A DNA stretch of 64,000 nt. It comes from Lachnospiraceae bacterium (lineage in GTDB: Bacteria > Bacillota_A > Clostridia > Lachnospirales > Lachnospiraceae). Where the stretch lies: NCBI GenBank assembly GCA_017626435.1, contig JAGAIR010000009.1, forward strand, positions 1-64,000, read 5' to 3'. The notes beneath the pieces are model-generated. The model was not told the origin of the DNA. It saw only the letters and a program-made list of their open reading frames with translations, and ran no database searches. The position numbers and the translations under genes are program-made. Positions 33,175 through 41,025 of the stretch are shown one piece after another; the first letter of the stretch is position 1; every line of letters begins with the position of its first letter.

Positions 33175-33761
33175 TGCAATGGATTGAACCAAAAACAGAT
33201 TGGGCAACCCGAAGGGATGAAAATGGGAAGTATGCCGGTGATTATTTCAACATTGTGGACTATAACCGCATAAAGAACAATATTGAATTCCTGGGAGCGG
33301 TGGCCCGGCAGTTTTGGCCGGTATTTGTGAGAGCTATGCCGGATCGAAACCATGAAGAATATCCCTATGCGGATGAAATCAACACCCTGGCAGATAACCT
33401 GGAAGCAATCAATGCCTTTGTGGGCTGCGAGATTGGGCAGAAAACAGAGTATTCAGATAATGGTGCATTTATTGGCTTTGATGATCTGAACCGACTGGAA
33501 TCGGCCTGCCTGAAGCTCTATGAGGCAATGTGGAACCTTTACACAAGGCCGGTGAAGCTGCCAATCAGATTGGGCTCTCAGTATTATGCACTGAAGAATC
33601 CAAGAATCCCACCGAAGAAAACCAGGCTGCCTCTCAGATTGGGCATCCGCTTTGGTGGCACATATTATCCGCATGAGATGCCAAGCATCCCTCATGTGGA
33701 AACAAAACACAAGAAACTGCCAATGAGATTGGGATCTGAATATTTCCCATTCAAGAATTAG
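33174..33761 (+). CDS. Baseplate/fibre-associated protein with C-terminal triplicate motif
   Basis: 195 residues, ATG overlapping the preceding stop. The helical N-terminal two thirds is followed by three copies of a short motif: KLPIRLGSQYYALKN, RLPLRLGIRFGGTYY and KLPMRLGSEYFPFKN. Such short repeats often mediate fibre attachment. Directly precedes the DGR-variable tail protein. Confidence 0.7.
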   Translation: MQWIEPKTDWATRRDENGKYAGDYFNIVDYNRIKNNIEFLGAVARQFWPVFVRAMPDRNHEEYPYADEINTLADNLEAINAFVGCEIGQKTEYSDNGAFIGFDDLNRLESACLKLYEAMWNLYTRPVKLPIRLGSQYYALKNPRIPPKKTRLPLRLGIRFGGTYYPHEMPSIPHVETKHKKLPMRLGSEYFPFKN

Positions 33762-33774
33762 GAGGAAAAGTGAT

Positions 33775-34734
33775 ATGTCAATTTTGAAAACCGATTACAA
33801 GGATGATGTGATCAATGAACAGCTTGCCGCTGATCGTAAATTTGGAGAAGTGGCAAACGAAGATGGCACATTCAGCTATAATGATGTGACACCATACACC
33901 CAGGAGGGTGATGAATATGGTGCAGAGCAGATCAACCATGAGAATATGCATACCAATTTTGCGATTGAGGCAGCAGATCGTACCTATGAAGGAGTGGATC
34001 TCACAGTGAGATTTGCTGAAGAGATTGCCGGATATGCAAATGCATGGAGATGGATCAAGGCCCGACTTGCCGCAAGAAATGTGGATGGCCTTCATGTGGG
34101 AGATTATATCCCTATTTACATGGGCAATTATCTGATCAAGATGCAGATTGCCGGTATCAATACATATTACCGCACCACAGATCAGGAGTTGGGATGGCAC
34201 ATTGATTGGATCTCTAAAGATTGTTACCCTGATACAGTGCAGTGGTTCACTTCAAACAATAACAATGGTACAGCCGACAACCCGGCACCATACATGAAAT
34301 CCACAGTGAAGGAATTCCTGGATGGATTGGTGGCACAGCTCCCGGCAGAGGTGCAGGAAGTTATCAGCTCCAAGAGATTCCTTTTGGAGAGCAGATATTC
34401 TGCATCAGGAACCCTCACAGATTCTACATCCTGGGCATGGGCCGACCTGGGCAAATTGTGGATCCCTTCAGAGTATGAAGTGTTTGGATCCTGCATTTGG
34501 GCAACTAAGCCATGGGGTGCAGGCCAGGCGGTGCAGTATCCGATCTTTGCAAACAACTGGCTCAACCGCATCAAAGGGGCCGGTGACGGAGGAGGCCGGG
34601 CCTACTGGTGGCTTTTGTCTGTGTGCAGCGGCAACTCTACCTTTGCCTGCGGTGTCAGCAACGGTGGCGGTGCCAGCGGCGGCAGTTGCTCCTACGCTTT
34701 TCGGGTGCCGGTCTGCTTCCGAATCACAGAATAA
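33775..34734 (+). CDS. DGR variable protein 2 (tail fibre / receptor-binding candidate)
   Basis: 319 residues. Its position after baseplate genes suggests it is carried on the tail tip. The N-terminal about 200 residues are unique (NHENMHTNFAIEAADRTYEG, HVGDYIPIYMGNYLIKMQIA). The C-terminal part is shared with the protein at 9225-9857 (LWIPSEYEVF, RIKGAGDGGGRAYWWLLSVC, RVPVCF) and forms the C-type-lectin-like variable domain. Residues about 275-314 are encoded by VR2 (34596-34715). No signal peptide. DGR mutagenesis would vary about 13 surface residues and so probably host receptor specificity. The stop is followed by the target hairpin, then avd, TR and RT. Confidence 0.93.
   Translation: MSILKTDYKDDVINEQLAADRKFGEVANEDGTFSYNDVTPYTQEGDEYGAEQINHENMHTNFAIEAADRTYEGVDLTVRFAEEIAGYANAWRWIKARLAARNVDGLHVGDYIPIYMGNYLIKMQIAGINTYYRTTDQELGWHIDWISKDCYPDTVQWFTSNNNNGTADNPAPYMKSTVKEFLDGLVAQLPAEVQEVISSKRFLLESRYSASGTLTDSTSWAWADLGKLWIPSEYEVFGSCIWATKPWGAGQAVQYPIFANNWLNRIKGAGDGGGRAYWWLLSVCSGNSTFACGVSNGGGASGGSCSYAFRVPVCFRITE
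34596..34715 (+). repeat. DGR variable repeat VR2
   Basis: 120 nt aligned without gaps to TR (35239-35358). There are 18 substitutions, all at template adenines in AAC/AAT codons: 11 of 13 changed and two unchanged. Gly, Ser, Phe and Tyr dominate the result. Non-adenine positions are 100% identical. Confidence 0.95.
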
Positions 34735-34744
34735 TCAAAGACAA

Positions 34745-34768
34745 TCCCACCCCATCCCAGGGGTGGGA
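34745..34768. other. DGR target hairpin downstream of VR2
   Basis: TCCCACCCC (34745-34753) pairs perfectly with 34760-34768 across a 6-base loop. The stem sequence is the same as at VR1 (9869-9888), and 18 bases just upstream (TAATCAAAGACAATCCCA) are also shared. Likely the DGR target-recognition hairpin. Confidence 0.75.
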
Positions 34769-34796
34769 TACTTTATACAGAAAATGAGGTGAAGAA

Positions 34797-35207
34797 ATGA
34801 GTGTACTGGCCAGGCTGAGAGGGCCATCACAGATGGAAGTATTTCAATTAGCGGAGGAAATAAGAGCTGAGGCCACAAGGCTTGTGTGGAATACCAATGT
34901 GGTGCCAAAGGGGTGGAGAGATATATTTGCAAAACCAATGTGCAAGCTATGCCAAAAGCTCTATCACCATATAAGAAAAGCCAACTCCATTTGGGCCGAT
35001 ACAGAGGAGAGGGTGCAGGCAAGGAAGGATGAAACCCAGGAGGCAATCAACACCCTCCGGGATATTTATGATCTCATCAACTACATAGCCACCACTCTCC
35101 CGGTGGATTGGAATAAATTTGATAAGCTGCTCACTCTGATGCTGAAGGAAGAGGAAAAGCTGAAGAATTGGAAGGATGGAGTGAAGATAAGACAGAAAAA
35201 GAAATAA
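34797..35207 (+). CDS. avd: Avd-like DGR accessory protein
   Basis: 136 residues behind GAGGTGAAG. A basic four-helix-bundle protein (FQLAEEIRAEATRLVWN, MCKLCQKLYHHIRKANSIW, NTLRDIYDLINYIATTLP, MLKEEEKLKNWKDG) of the 23S-intervening-sequence/Avd type. Avd pentamers bind the reverse transcriptase and template RNA and are essential for mutagenic retrohoming. Its place between VR2 and TR is canonical. Confidence 0.88.
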   Translation: MSVLARLRGPSQMEVFQLAEEIRAEATRLVWNTNVVPKGWRDIFAKPMCKLCQKLYHHIRKANSIWADTEERVQARKDETQEAINTLRDIYDLINYIATTLPVDWNKFDKLLTLMLKEEEKLKNWKDGVKIRQKKK

Positions 35208-35238
35208 ATAATATGGGTTATTCTCTGTAAATTTTGCC

Positions 35239-35358
35239 CCGGGCCAACTGGTGGCTTTTGTCTGTGTGCAGCGGCAACTCTACCAATGCCTGCAATGTCA
35301 ACAACAATGGCAATGCCAACAACAACAGTTGCTCCAACGCTAATCGGGTGCCGGTCTG
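35239..35358 (+). ncRNA. DGR template repeat (TR), part of template RNA
   Basis: Non-coding donor of adenine-specific mutagenesis. In the VR frame it would encode 13 Asn codons (all AAC or AAT) at the variable positions, and it ends in TGA instead of the TGC of the VRs. It lies between avd and the RT, the usual order. The spacer 35359-35629, about 270 nt, is rich in inverted repeats (for example GATGTGTG with CACACATT) and probably belongs to the structured template RNA; I see no convincing gene in it. Confidence 0.95.
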
Positions 35359-35629
35359 ATTCACCACAAATATGATCCGACAAAGTAAGCCAATGAGGCT
35401 GAAATCTGTATCAGGTGGAGGAAGGAGGGAATAACCCTCACGCAAGTGTAAATTATCTCATCACCTTTTCCTGGTGTTCGTGGAGGTGATCTTGCTTGAT
35501 ATGGGTGGGTGTACGCTGCTTGCATGATGTGTGGCTGTGCCGCTCACACATTCCATACCCATACCATTATGCAGTTAGGATGGCACACTATAATATTGCT
35601 GTACAAGGGGGAAGTGAGCACATTTTATT

Positions 35630-36835
35630 ATGACAAGCGAAGAAAGATACCACGCAAGGTATTTGCGAAGGAAAGCAGCCAGGGAGGCCCACAGAAGGGA
35701 GAAACTATCACAATATGATGATTTCAACCGGGTGGCAGATTATAACTCCCTATACAGAGCATACAAAGATGCCCGAAAAGGAGTGACCTGGAAGGCCAGT
35801 GTGCAGAGGTATGGCCTGGATCTTTGCAAAAACCTATGCAAAACACATAATGCACTGATCGAAGGCAAGGATGTGAGAAAAGGCTTCATTGCTTTTGATT
35901 TGGTGGAGAGAGGAAAGCTGAGGCACATCCAAAGTGTGCATTTTGCGGAGAGAGTACCGCAAAAGAGCCTCTCTCAGAATGCTTTGATGCCAGTGTTATC
36001 CAACAGCCTGATCTATGACAACGGAGCCTCCCGGCAGGGAATGGGAGTGAGCCATGCCATTGACAGAACAACCCTATTTCTCCGGGAGTATTACAGAGAG
36101 CATGGAAATGAGGGATATGTGCTGCAAATTGATCTGAAAGATTATTTTGGCAGCATACCACATGAACCCATGAAGCAACTGATCCGGGAGAAATTCACAG
36201 ATGAGAAGATCATCCGGCTCACAGAGAGCTTCATTGATGCCTTTGCAGATGCAAAGATGCAGGAAGTGAAGAAATACAAGGATATTGCCATGGAATATGG
36301 TGATGAGTATGCCAAGGGCCTGGGATTGGGAAGTGAGATCTGCCAAATATGTGCAGTATCATATCCTGATAAAGTTGATCACTACATCAAGGAGAAGCTG
36401 CGGATCCGGCCATATGAAAGATATATGGATGATTCTTTTATCATTCACCCGGATAAGGAGAGGCTGAAGGAGATCCTGGAAGAGATCAGAGGAATATATG
36501 CATCATTGGGCATCAGGCTCAATGAGAAGAAAACCAAGATTGTGAAGCTCAGCCGGGGCTTCACCTTCCTCAAAACCCATTTCATTCTCACTGATACCGG
36601 CAAAGTTGTGAAAAGAATTTGCAGGGAATCAGTGACCAGGGAGCGGAGGAAACTGAAGAAATTTGCCAAACTGAATGCAAGAGGTGAGATGAGCTTTGAG
36701 CAGATCAGGGAGGCATACAACTCATGGAGAGGGTATGCAGCTCAAAAGGATGCATACAGAACCATCAGGAATATGGATGCCCTATTTAATAGGCTATTCA
36801 TAGAAAATTGGGTATATACCCCACAAGTAGCCTAA
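35630..36835 (+). CDS. DGR reverse transcriptase
   Basis: 401 residues. RT motifs in order: a basic N-terminus; VPQKSLSQNALMPVLSN; ASRQGMGVSHAIDR; LQIDLKDYFGSIPHE (catalytic Asp); KGLGLGSEICQICAV; YERYMDDSFII with YMDD at about 265-268; LGIRLNEKKTKIVKLSRGFTFL; and a short thumb. It lacks the maturase or endonuclease domains of group II introns. Copies TR RNA into adenine-mutated cDNA. The ribosome site is weak (GGGGG too far upstream), so the start is uncertain and expression may be low, or translated from a processed RNA. Confidence 0.95.
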   Translation: MTSEERYHARYLRRKAAREAHRREKLSQYDDFNRVADYNSLYRAYKDARKGVTWKASVQRYGLDLCKNLCKTHNALIEGKDVRKGFIAFDLVERGKLRHIQSVHFAERVPQKSLSQNALMPVLSNSLIYDNGASRQGMGVSHAIDRTTLFLREYYREHGNEGYVLQIDLKDYFGSIPHEPMKQLIREKFTDEKIIRLTESFIDAFADAKMQEVKKYKDIAMEYGDEYAKGLGLGSEICQICAVSYPDKVDHYIKEKLRIRPYERYMDDSFIIHPDKERLKEILEEIRGIYASLGIRLNEKKTKIVKLSRGFTFLKTHFILTDTGKVVKRICRESVTRERRKLKKFAKLNARGEMSFEQIREAYNSWRGYAAQKDAYRTIRNMDALFNRLFIENWVYTPQVA

Positions 36836-36852
36836 GGAAGGAGGAAACGAAC

Positions 36853-37065
36853 ATGAGCAACACAACCATGACAAGAGAGCAGATCGAGGAGGAGATCAGA
36901 AACCTGGATCAGCTTATGAGGGCCAATGATTATATTGGCACCAAGATTGCAATGGGCAGAGCTACCAAGGAAGAGTATGCCAAAGAGATTGCACAATCTG
37001 AGGAGTGGGCTCAGAGAAAGAATGAGCTTCAGGCCATGTTGGATGAGATGGATGCAGCAGAATAA
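36853..37065 (+). CDS. Small coiled-coil late protein
   Basis: 70 residues from ATG 36853 (GAAGGAGG upstream). Helical throughout (REQIEEEIRNLDQLMRAN, SEEWAQRKNELQAMLDEM). No family recognised. First gene after the DGR. Confidence 0.65.
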   Translation: MSNTTMTREQIEEEIRNLDQLMRANDYIGTKIAMGRATKEEYAKEIAQSEEWAQRKNELQAMLDEMDAAE

Positions 37066-37261
37066 TTTTGTTTGTATGCATGAAGCACTGAAACACTGTA
37101 AGAGGACACTGGAAAAGTGCAGCACCGAATGCAAGGAATATGGAAACTGTGGGGAATGCGGAAACTATCACATTCCTCCGGGCCAGGATCCTTGCCGGGG
37201 CTGTGCTTTTCTGCGTATTAAGGGGCCAAACAATCACCAGGAAGGAGAAGAGCAGGAATGA
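37052..37261 (+). CDS. Small Cys-rich protein
   Basis: 69 residues from ATG 37052, overlapping the previous gene (ATG 37073 is an alternative). Eight or more cysteines (LEKCSTECKEYGNCGECGNY, DPCRGCAF) suggest a zinc- or disulphide-stabilised fold. Function unknown. Confidence 0.5.
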   Translation: MQQNNFVCMHEALKHCKRTLEKCSTECKEYGNCGECGNYHIPPGQDPCRGCAFLRIKGPNNHQEGEEQE

Positions 37262-37698
37262 GCATAGGAGAAATCATTGCGGCAATATCAGCCGGGGTGC
37301 TTTGTTTGGGTACATTCATTGAAGTATCAAAAATCAAGATCAACCCATGGAGCAGCCTCTTCAGATGGATTGGGAATAGTATGATGGCTGATGTAAAAGC
37401 AGAGCTCAAAGAGGTGAAGGAAGAGCAGAAGGAGCTTGCCAAGAGGCAGGATGAGCTCACAAGGCAGAGAGCCATTGATGCCGCTGATCGCATCAAGGCA
37501 GAGATATTTGCATTTTACAATGAATGCCAAAAGGGGCAGCGGCACTCAGAGGGGGAATTCAATCACATCATTCAGCAAAACAAGAAATATGAGAAGCTGA
37601 TTGAAGAAACGAAGGAACCCAATGGAGTGTATGAGGCAGAGTACAAGTACATCCTGGGCATTTATGAGAAATGCCAAAAAGAAAAAGATTTTTTGTAG
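37258..37698 (+). CDS. Membrane-anchored coiled-coil phage protein
   Basis: 146 residues. N-terminal hydrophobic helix (IIAAISAGVLCLGTFIEVS), then a long coiled coil (VKAELKEVKEEQKELAKRQD) and a helical C-terminus with EGEFNHIIQQNKKYEKLIEE. Common in lysis regions of Firmicutes phages; possibly a holin accessory protein. Confidence 0.75.
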   Translation: MSIGEIIAAISAGVLCLGTFIEVSKIKINPWSSLFRWIGNSMMADVKAELKEVKEEQKELAKRQDELTRQRAIDAADRIKAEIFAFYNECQKGQRHSEGEFNHIIQQNKKYEKLIEETKEPNGVYEAEYKYILGIYEKCQKEKDFL

Positions 37699-37707
37699 GA
37701 GGTGGCC

Positions 37708-38109
37708 ATGTTGACAAAGAAAGAACTGAGGGAACATGAGGCCAAGCTCCGCAAGATCCGAAGGGCAGGAGAGAGAAAGCTCCTGAGAGATGAGCTGAGA
37801 AGAGAAAAAGAGGTGTATTGGCCAAGAAGGAAGTGGCCAAGCACCGCAAAATTGGCCATGGCATACATATTTGCATCCTGCACAGTGGTGCAGATCTATT
37901 CTATGGCAGCCATGTGGCACTTTGCGGATCTGTCTGCATTGTATAGCCTGATTGGAGCCACAGTGGGGGAAGTGATCTCCTACTGTGCATATGCGGCTAA
38001 ATCAACCAAGGAAAACACCAAGGGAGGAATTGTGCATGATATGGCCATGAAATCCCAGGAAGGGGCCACAGAGCCCTCACAGCAGGCCGAAGAAGAGGCC
38101 AAAGGATAA
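37708..38109 (+). CDS. Membrane protein in lysis module
   Basis: 133 residues from ATG 37708 (AGGAGG upstream). Charged N-terminal helix, then two hydrophobic segments (LAMAYIFASCTVVQIYSMAA; LYSLIGATVGEVISYCAYAA) and a polar tail. Same region as the LLH holin, so a lysis role is likely but not assigned. Confidence 0.7.
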   Translation: MLTKKELREHEAKLRKIRRAGERKLLRDELRREKEVYWPRRKWPSTAKLAMAYIFASCTVVQIYSMAAMWHFADLSALYSLIGATVGEVISYCAYAAKSTKENTKGGIVHDMAMKSQEGATEPSQQAEEEAKG

Positions 38110-38123
38110 GGAGGAATTGAAAG

Positions 38124-38441
38124 ATGGATGATTTATTATTTAACATTATCAAATTATTGGTGATCATTGTGATCACTGTCTTTATGAGATACGGAATCCC
38201 ACTCATCAAGCAGGCCATTGAGAGCTCCAAACTCAAAGGAGTGATGCAGTGGGTGGATGTTGCTGTGGCTGCATTAGAGCAGACCATCAGAGAATCCGGG
38301 GCCGGAAAAGAGAAAAAGGCCATTGTAACAGAATTTCTGAAGGAAATCCTCACAGAAAAGAATATCTCCATCTCTGATGATCAGCTTGATAAATTGATTG
38401 AGGCTGCTGTGTTCGCTATGAACAACAGCAAAGAGGAGTGA
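38124..38441 (+). CDS. Phage holin, LLH family
   Basis: 105 residues. One N-terminal membrane helix (NIIKLLVIIVITVFMRYGIP), then QWVDVAVAALEQTIRESGAG and an amphipathic C-terminus (EKNISISDDQLDKLIEAAVF) characteristic of LL-H-type holins. Permeabilises the membrane for the endolysin encoded just downstream. Confidence 0.88.
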   Translation: MDDLLFNIIKLLVIIVITVFMRYGIPLIKQAIESSKLKGVMQWVDVAVAALEQTIRESGAGKEKKAIVTEFLKEILTEKNISISDDQLDKLIEAAVFAMNNSKEE

Positions 38442-38443
38442 TC

Positions 38444-38758
38444 ATGTGGGGAGCACTGGCCATTGCCTATGTGGTGATGGCGGCAATCGTGTTCATATCC
38501 ATGATGGTGCTTTTGTGCCATGCATGGGCGAAAAGCAACGAAGAGGAGAGGATGATGGGTATGGAGTACCCGGAAAGTACAGCATCCGGCCTCCTGGCCA
38601 TTGCGGTGCTCTTCCTCACAAGCATCCTCATGGCAGTGCTGTGGCCTGCCTGCCCGGTGATCCTGATCGGAGTTTTTGTGTATGAGAAATTCCAGGAAAG
38701 ATGGCCGGAGCTCTGTGGAGTAAAGGAGGAAGAGGATGAACCTGGCACAGATAGCTGA
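38444..38758 (+). CDS. Two-helix membrane protein, lysis module
   Basis: 104 residues from ATG 38444 (GAGGAG upstream). Two transmembrane segments (ALAIAYVVMAAIVFISMMVL; GLLAIAVLFLTSILMAVLWP) and an acidic tail. A possible second holin or spanin-like partner; overlaps the endolysin start. Confidence 0.7.
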   Translation: MWGALAIAYVVMAAIVFISMMVLLCHAWAKSNEEERMMGMEYPESTASGLLAIAVLFLTSILMAVLWPACPVILIGVFVYEKFQERWPELCGVKEEEDEPGTDS

Positions 38759-40382
38759 GATTGCAGCGGAAATCATTTTCTCCCACGAAGGGAATTATGG
38801 CTCTGTGAATCGTGATGATAATGGAGCCATCTCAGTGGGCAAAGTGCAGTGGCATGGCAACCGGGCATTGAATCTGATGAGAACCATCTGCAAGGCCCTG
38901 GGAGCCTCACAGAGCACTTCCATTTTGGGGGTGGCACTTTATACGGAAATCAACGCAAAGGGCACCTCCTGGGCAAAGAGGAAGGCCACAGAGGCAGAAT
39001 CAGCCCGAATCTCCCAGGCATTGAGCACTGAGGAAGGAAAGAAGGCCCAGGATGCTTTGGCCCTGGCCGATATAACCGGATATTGCACCCATATCAAGAA
39101 TTTGGGTGTGACGGATCCGGCAGCAATCATTTTTATGGCCGATATTGAGAATCAGGGAGGAGCAGGAGCCTCAGCCCGGATCATCAAGGCGGCCAGTGGA
39201 AAGAACCTGGATGCACTGTATGCTTCAGCGAAGGTGGATCGTGTTTTCAAGAAATACATGGCCCGGAGGGATGCAGTGTATGCAGAAGTGAAGCAGTACG
39301 AAGAAAAGAAGGAGGGAACACAGATGGCAGTATTGATCGGCCATGCAAGTATTGATGAAAATGGCACAATTCAGGGGAGAACAGCCGGAGATCAGACCGC
39401 AAAAGAGATCTGCACAAGAAGTTGGTACAATAAGCCATGGAATGTGTACCTGGAATGCCTGGATGATAACCTGGCAGAAAAGGCAGCAGCATTCATGGAG
39501 CAGATCTGTGCAGATGCAGATTTTGGATATTCTCAGCCAAACAGATGGAAGGGGTACAACTCCATCATCAACAATGGCCGCAAGGTAGCAGGGGCAAAAG
39601 GTGATTTTGATTGCAGCTCCCTGGTGCTGACTTGCTATATTTTGGCAGGGTTATCCATAGCAGCCACCGGATACACCGGGAATATGAAGAGCATCCTGGT
39701 GGGCACCGGTAAATTCAAGGCATACACCGCCTCAAAATACATATCCTCAGATGCCTATGCAAAAAGAGGTGGCATATATCTGAGCGAAGGATCCCATGTG
39801 GTTATGGCTCTGAGTAATGGCTCAAAGGCCTCTGCAAGCTCCTCAGGCGGCTCAGGAGGGGCTTCATCCAATGAAGGCAATAAAAACTATGTCGGCAAGG
39901 GAATAGGCACCGCCACAGCCAAAACAAATATGCATGTGAGGGCAGGAAGTGACACCGGCAGCAAGTCCATTGGTGGAGTGACCAAGGGAGCCTCTGTGGA
40001 GGTATTGGAGAAGCTCAGCAATGGATGGCTCAAAATCGTATGGCCGGGAGCTTCATGTGGCTATGCCTACACAAGCAACAGATCCGGGAAATATTATACT
40101 TATGTTACCAATGGATCTGTGGGATCCGGCAACACATCCCTGAAGCCAGTGGCAGCAAAGAGCAAGAATAATGCCCTGGCCGGAACCTACACAACAACAG
40201 CCAACCTCAACCTGAGAGCAAAACCGGGTGTGCTGAAGGCTGATAATGTGATCGCTGTAATGGATAAAGGAGATAAGGTGCAGAACTATGGATACTATAC
40301 CATGATCAATGGTGTGAAGTGGTTATATGTGGCCTATGAGAATTTAACCGGATATTGCAGTGAGGAATATCTCAAAAAATAA
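38736..40382 (+). CDS. Multidomain endolysin (lysozyme-like + NlpC/P60-like + two SH3)
   Basis: 548 residues behind AAAGGAGG. Residues 1-190: lysozyme/chitosanase-like fold (IIFSHEGNYGSVNRDDNGAI, SVGKVQWHG). About 195-370: cysteine peptidase domain with GDFDCSSLVLTCY as nucleophile region and SEGSHVVMA supplying His, of the NlpC/P60 type. A Ser/Gly linker follows, then two SH3b-type wall-binding repeats (TKTNMHVRAGSDTGSKSIGG-like segment near 400; TTTANLNLRAKPGVLKADNV near 490). Cuts glycan and peptide bonds for lysis. Confidence 0.9.
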   Translation: MNLAQIAEIAAEIIFSHEGNYGSVNRDDNGAISVGKVQWHGNRALNLMRTICKALGASQSTSILGVALYTEINAKGTSWAKRKATEAESARISQALSTEEGKKAQDALALADITGYCTHIKNLGVTDPAAIIFMADIENQGGAGASARIIKAASGKNLDALYASAKVDRVFKKYMARRDAVYAEVKQYEEKKEGTQMAVLIGHASIDENGTIQGRTAGDQTAKEICTRSWYNKPWNVYLECLDDNLAEKAAAFMEQICADADFGYSQPNRWKGYNSIINNGRKVAGAKGDFDCSSLVLTCYILAGLSIAATGYTGNMKSILVGTGKFKAYTASKYISSDAYAKRGGIYLSEGSHVVMALSNGSKASASSSGGSGGASSNEGNKNYVGKGIGTATAKTNMHVRAGSDTGSKSIGGVTKGASVEVLEKLSNGWLKIVWPGASCGYAYTSNRSGKYYTYVTNGSVGSGNTSLKPVAAKSKNNALAGTYTTTANLNLRAKPGVLKADNVIAVMDKGDKVQNYGYYTMINGVKWLYVAYENLTGYCSEEYLKK

Positions 40383-40396
40383 GGAGGAAGAGAACA

Positions 40397-40645
40397 ATGG
40401 CAGAAACAAAAGCAACAGAACAGATCAAGGTATTGGCCGGAACATTCCCGGCAGCTCATGGTGATCAGGCAAGAAAGTTGGCAGGAAAGCTGAAGGAGGC
40501 CAAAATTGAAGGCTTTGCAGTAAAACCGGCCAAGGAGATGCCTGGCTATATCCAGGTGATTGCTGATTGCAAGGATAAGGCAGCAGCAGAGGACATGATC
40601 AAGCAGGGTGCAGAGAAGAAGATCAAGCTCTGTATGGCAAAATAA
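40397..40645 (+). CDS. Small SPOR-like protein
   Basis: 82 residues behind AGGAGGAAG. Pattern of strand-helix-strand twice (IKVLAGTFPAAHG, LAGKLKEAKIEGFAVK, YIQVIADCKDKAAAEDMI) resembling a lone SPOR domain, which binds glycan strands bare of stem peptides. Last phage gene before the attachment site; perhaps works with the endolysin. Assignment by pattern only. Confidence 0.6.
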   Translation: MAETKATEQIKVLAGTFPAAHGDQARKLAGKLKEAKIEGFAVKPAKEMPGYIQVIADCKDKAAAEDMIKQGAEKKIKLCMAK

Positions 40646-40653
40646 CCCTATAA

Positions 40654-40778
40654 GTACACAAAAAGAGGAGAGCAGCAGCTCCCCTCCTGGAAATTCTGAG
40701 GTTATAGGTTGACAACATAGGCAAATGTGGTATAATCTTCAAAGAAGATGAGGTTCGGATACAGCACCGAATCCCTCA
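40654..40778. repeat. Right copy of 125-bp repeat; phage-host junction (attR-type)
   Basis: Identical to 1-125. To its left is phage DNA; from 40,779 the sequence turns AT-rich and host-like. The left arm of the attP dyad is kept (40,753-40,769) but its right arm is missing, as expected for a hybrid attachment site after integration. Confidence 0.85.
40709..40736 (+). promoter_or_regulatory. Outward-facing promoter at the phage right end
   Basis: TTGACA (40709-40714), 16 bp, TATAAT (40731-40736), the second copy of the promoter at 56-83. In the prophage it points out of the phage into host DNA; a host terminator at 40818-40846 would make a transcript of about 100 nt. Confidence 0.5.
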
Positions 40779-40817
40779 TTATTAAAATTTATGTAAATAA
40801 ATATGATTATGAATGTT

Positions 40818-40846
40818 AAGGACTCTTTAAATGGGTTCTTTTTTTT
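40818..40846 (+). terminator. Host terminator next to the phage junction
   Basis: AAGGACTC pairs with GGGTTCTT (40833-40840; two G-U pairs) over a 7-base loop and runs into T8. It lies 40 bases inside host DNA, so it probably ends a host gene lying left of the insertion and outside this window. Confidence 0.7.
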
Positions 40847-40934
40847 GTTCTGATATACATAATAATGTTTTAATTATAAATGTTTTGTGTATTGTAGTGA
40901 AGTATAGTAAGAAGGGCGAAAAAGCCGTTGTAAT

Positions 40935-40944
40935 CTGGTATAAT
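40935..40944 (+). promoter_or_regulatory. Extended -10 promoter for the EAL gene
   Basis: TGGTATAAT (40936-40944), a TGn-TATAAT extended -10, about 80 bases before the coding start at 41026. No good -35 is visible. This gap (40779-41025) otherwise shows only the terminator and AT-rich DNA. Confidence 0.5.
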
Positions 40945-41025
40945 ACCTTTTATAATAAGTATATGAATTGAAATAGACTGTAAAGATGATTTCGTAAAAA
41001 GAGAGTATAAAAGGTGGATGAAATT

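Noticed and set aside
34797..35207. Avd-like gene as an rRNA intervening-sequence protein
   Set aside because: Same fold family, but its place between VR2 and TR makes the DGR role far more likely.
35509..35718. 69-codon frame between TR and RT
   Set aside because: No ribosome site, overlaps the RT start in another frame, and lies in structured template-RNA DNA.
40654..40778. tRNA gene as integration target
   Set aside because: A GGTTCG-like stretch is present but no cloverleaf can be drawn; the dyad fits a serine-integrase site.
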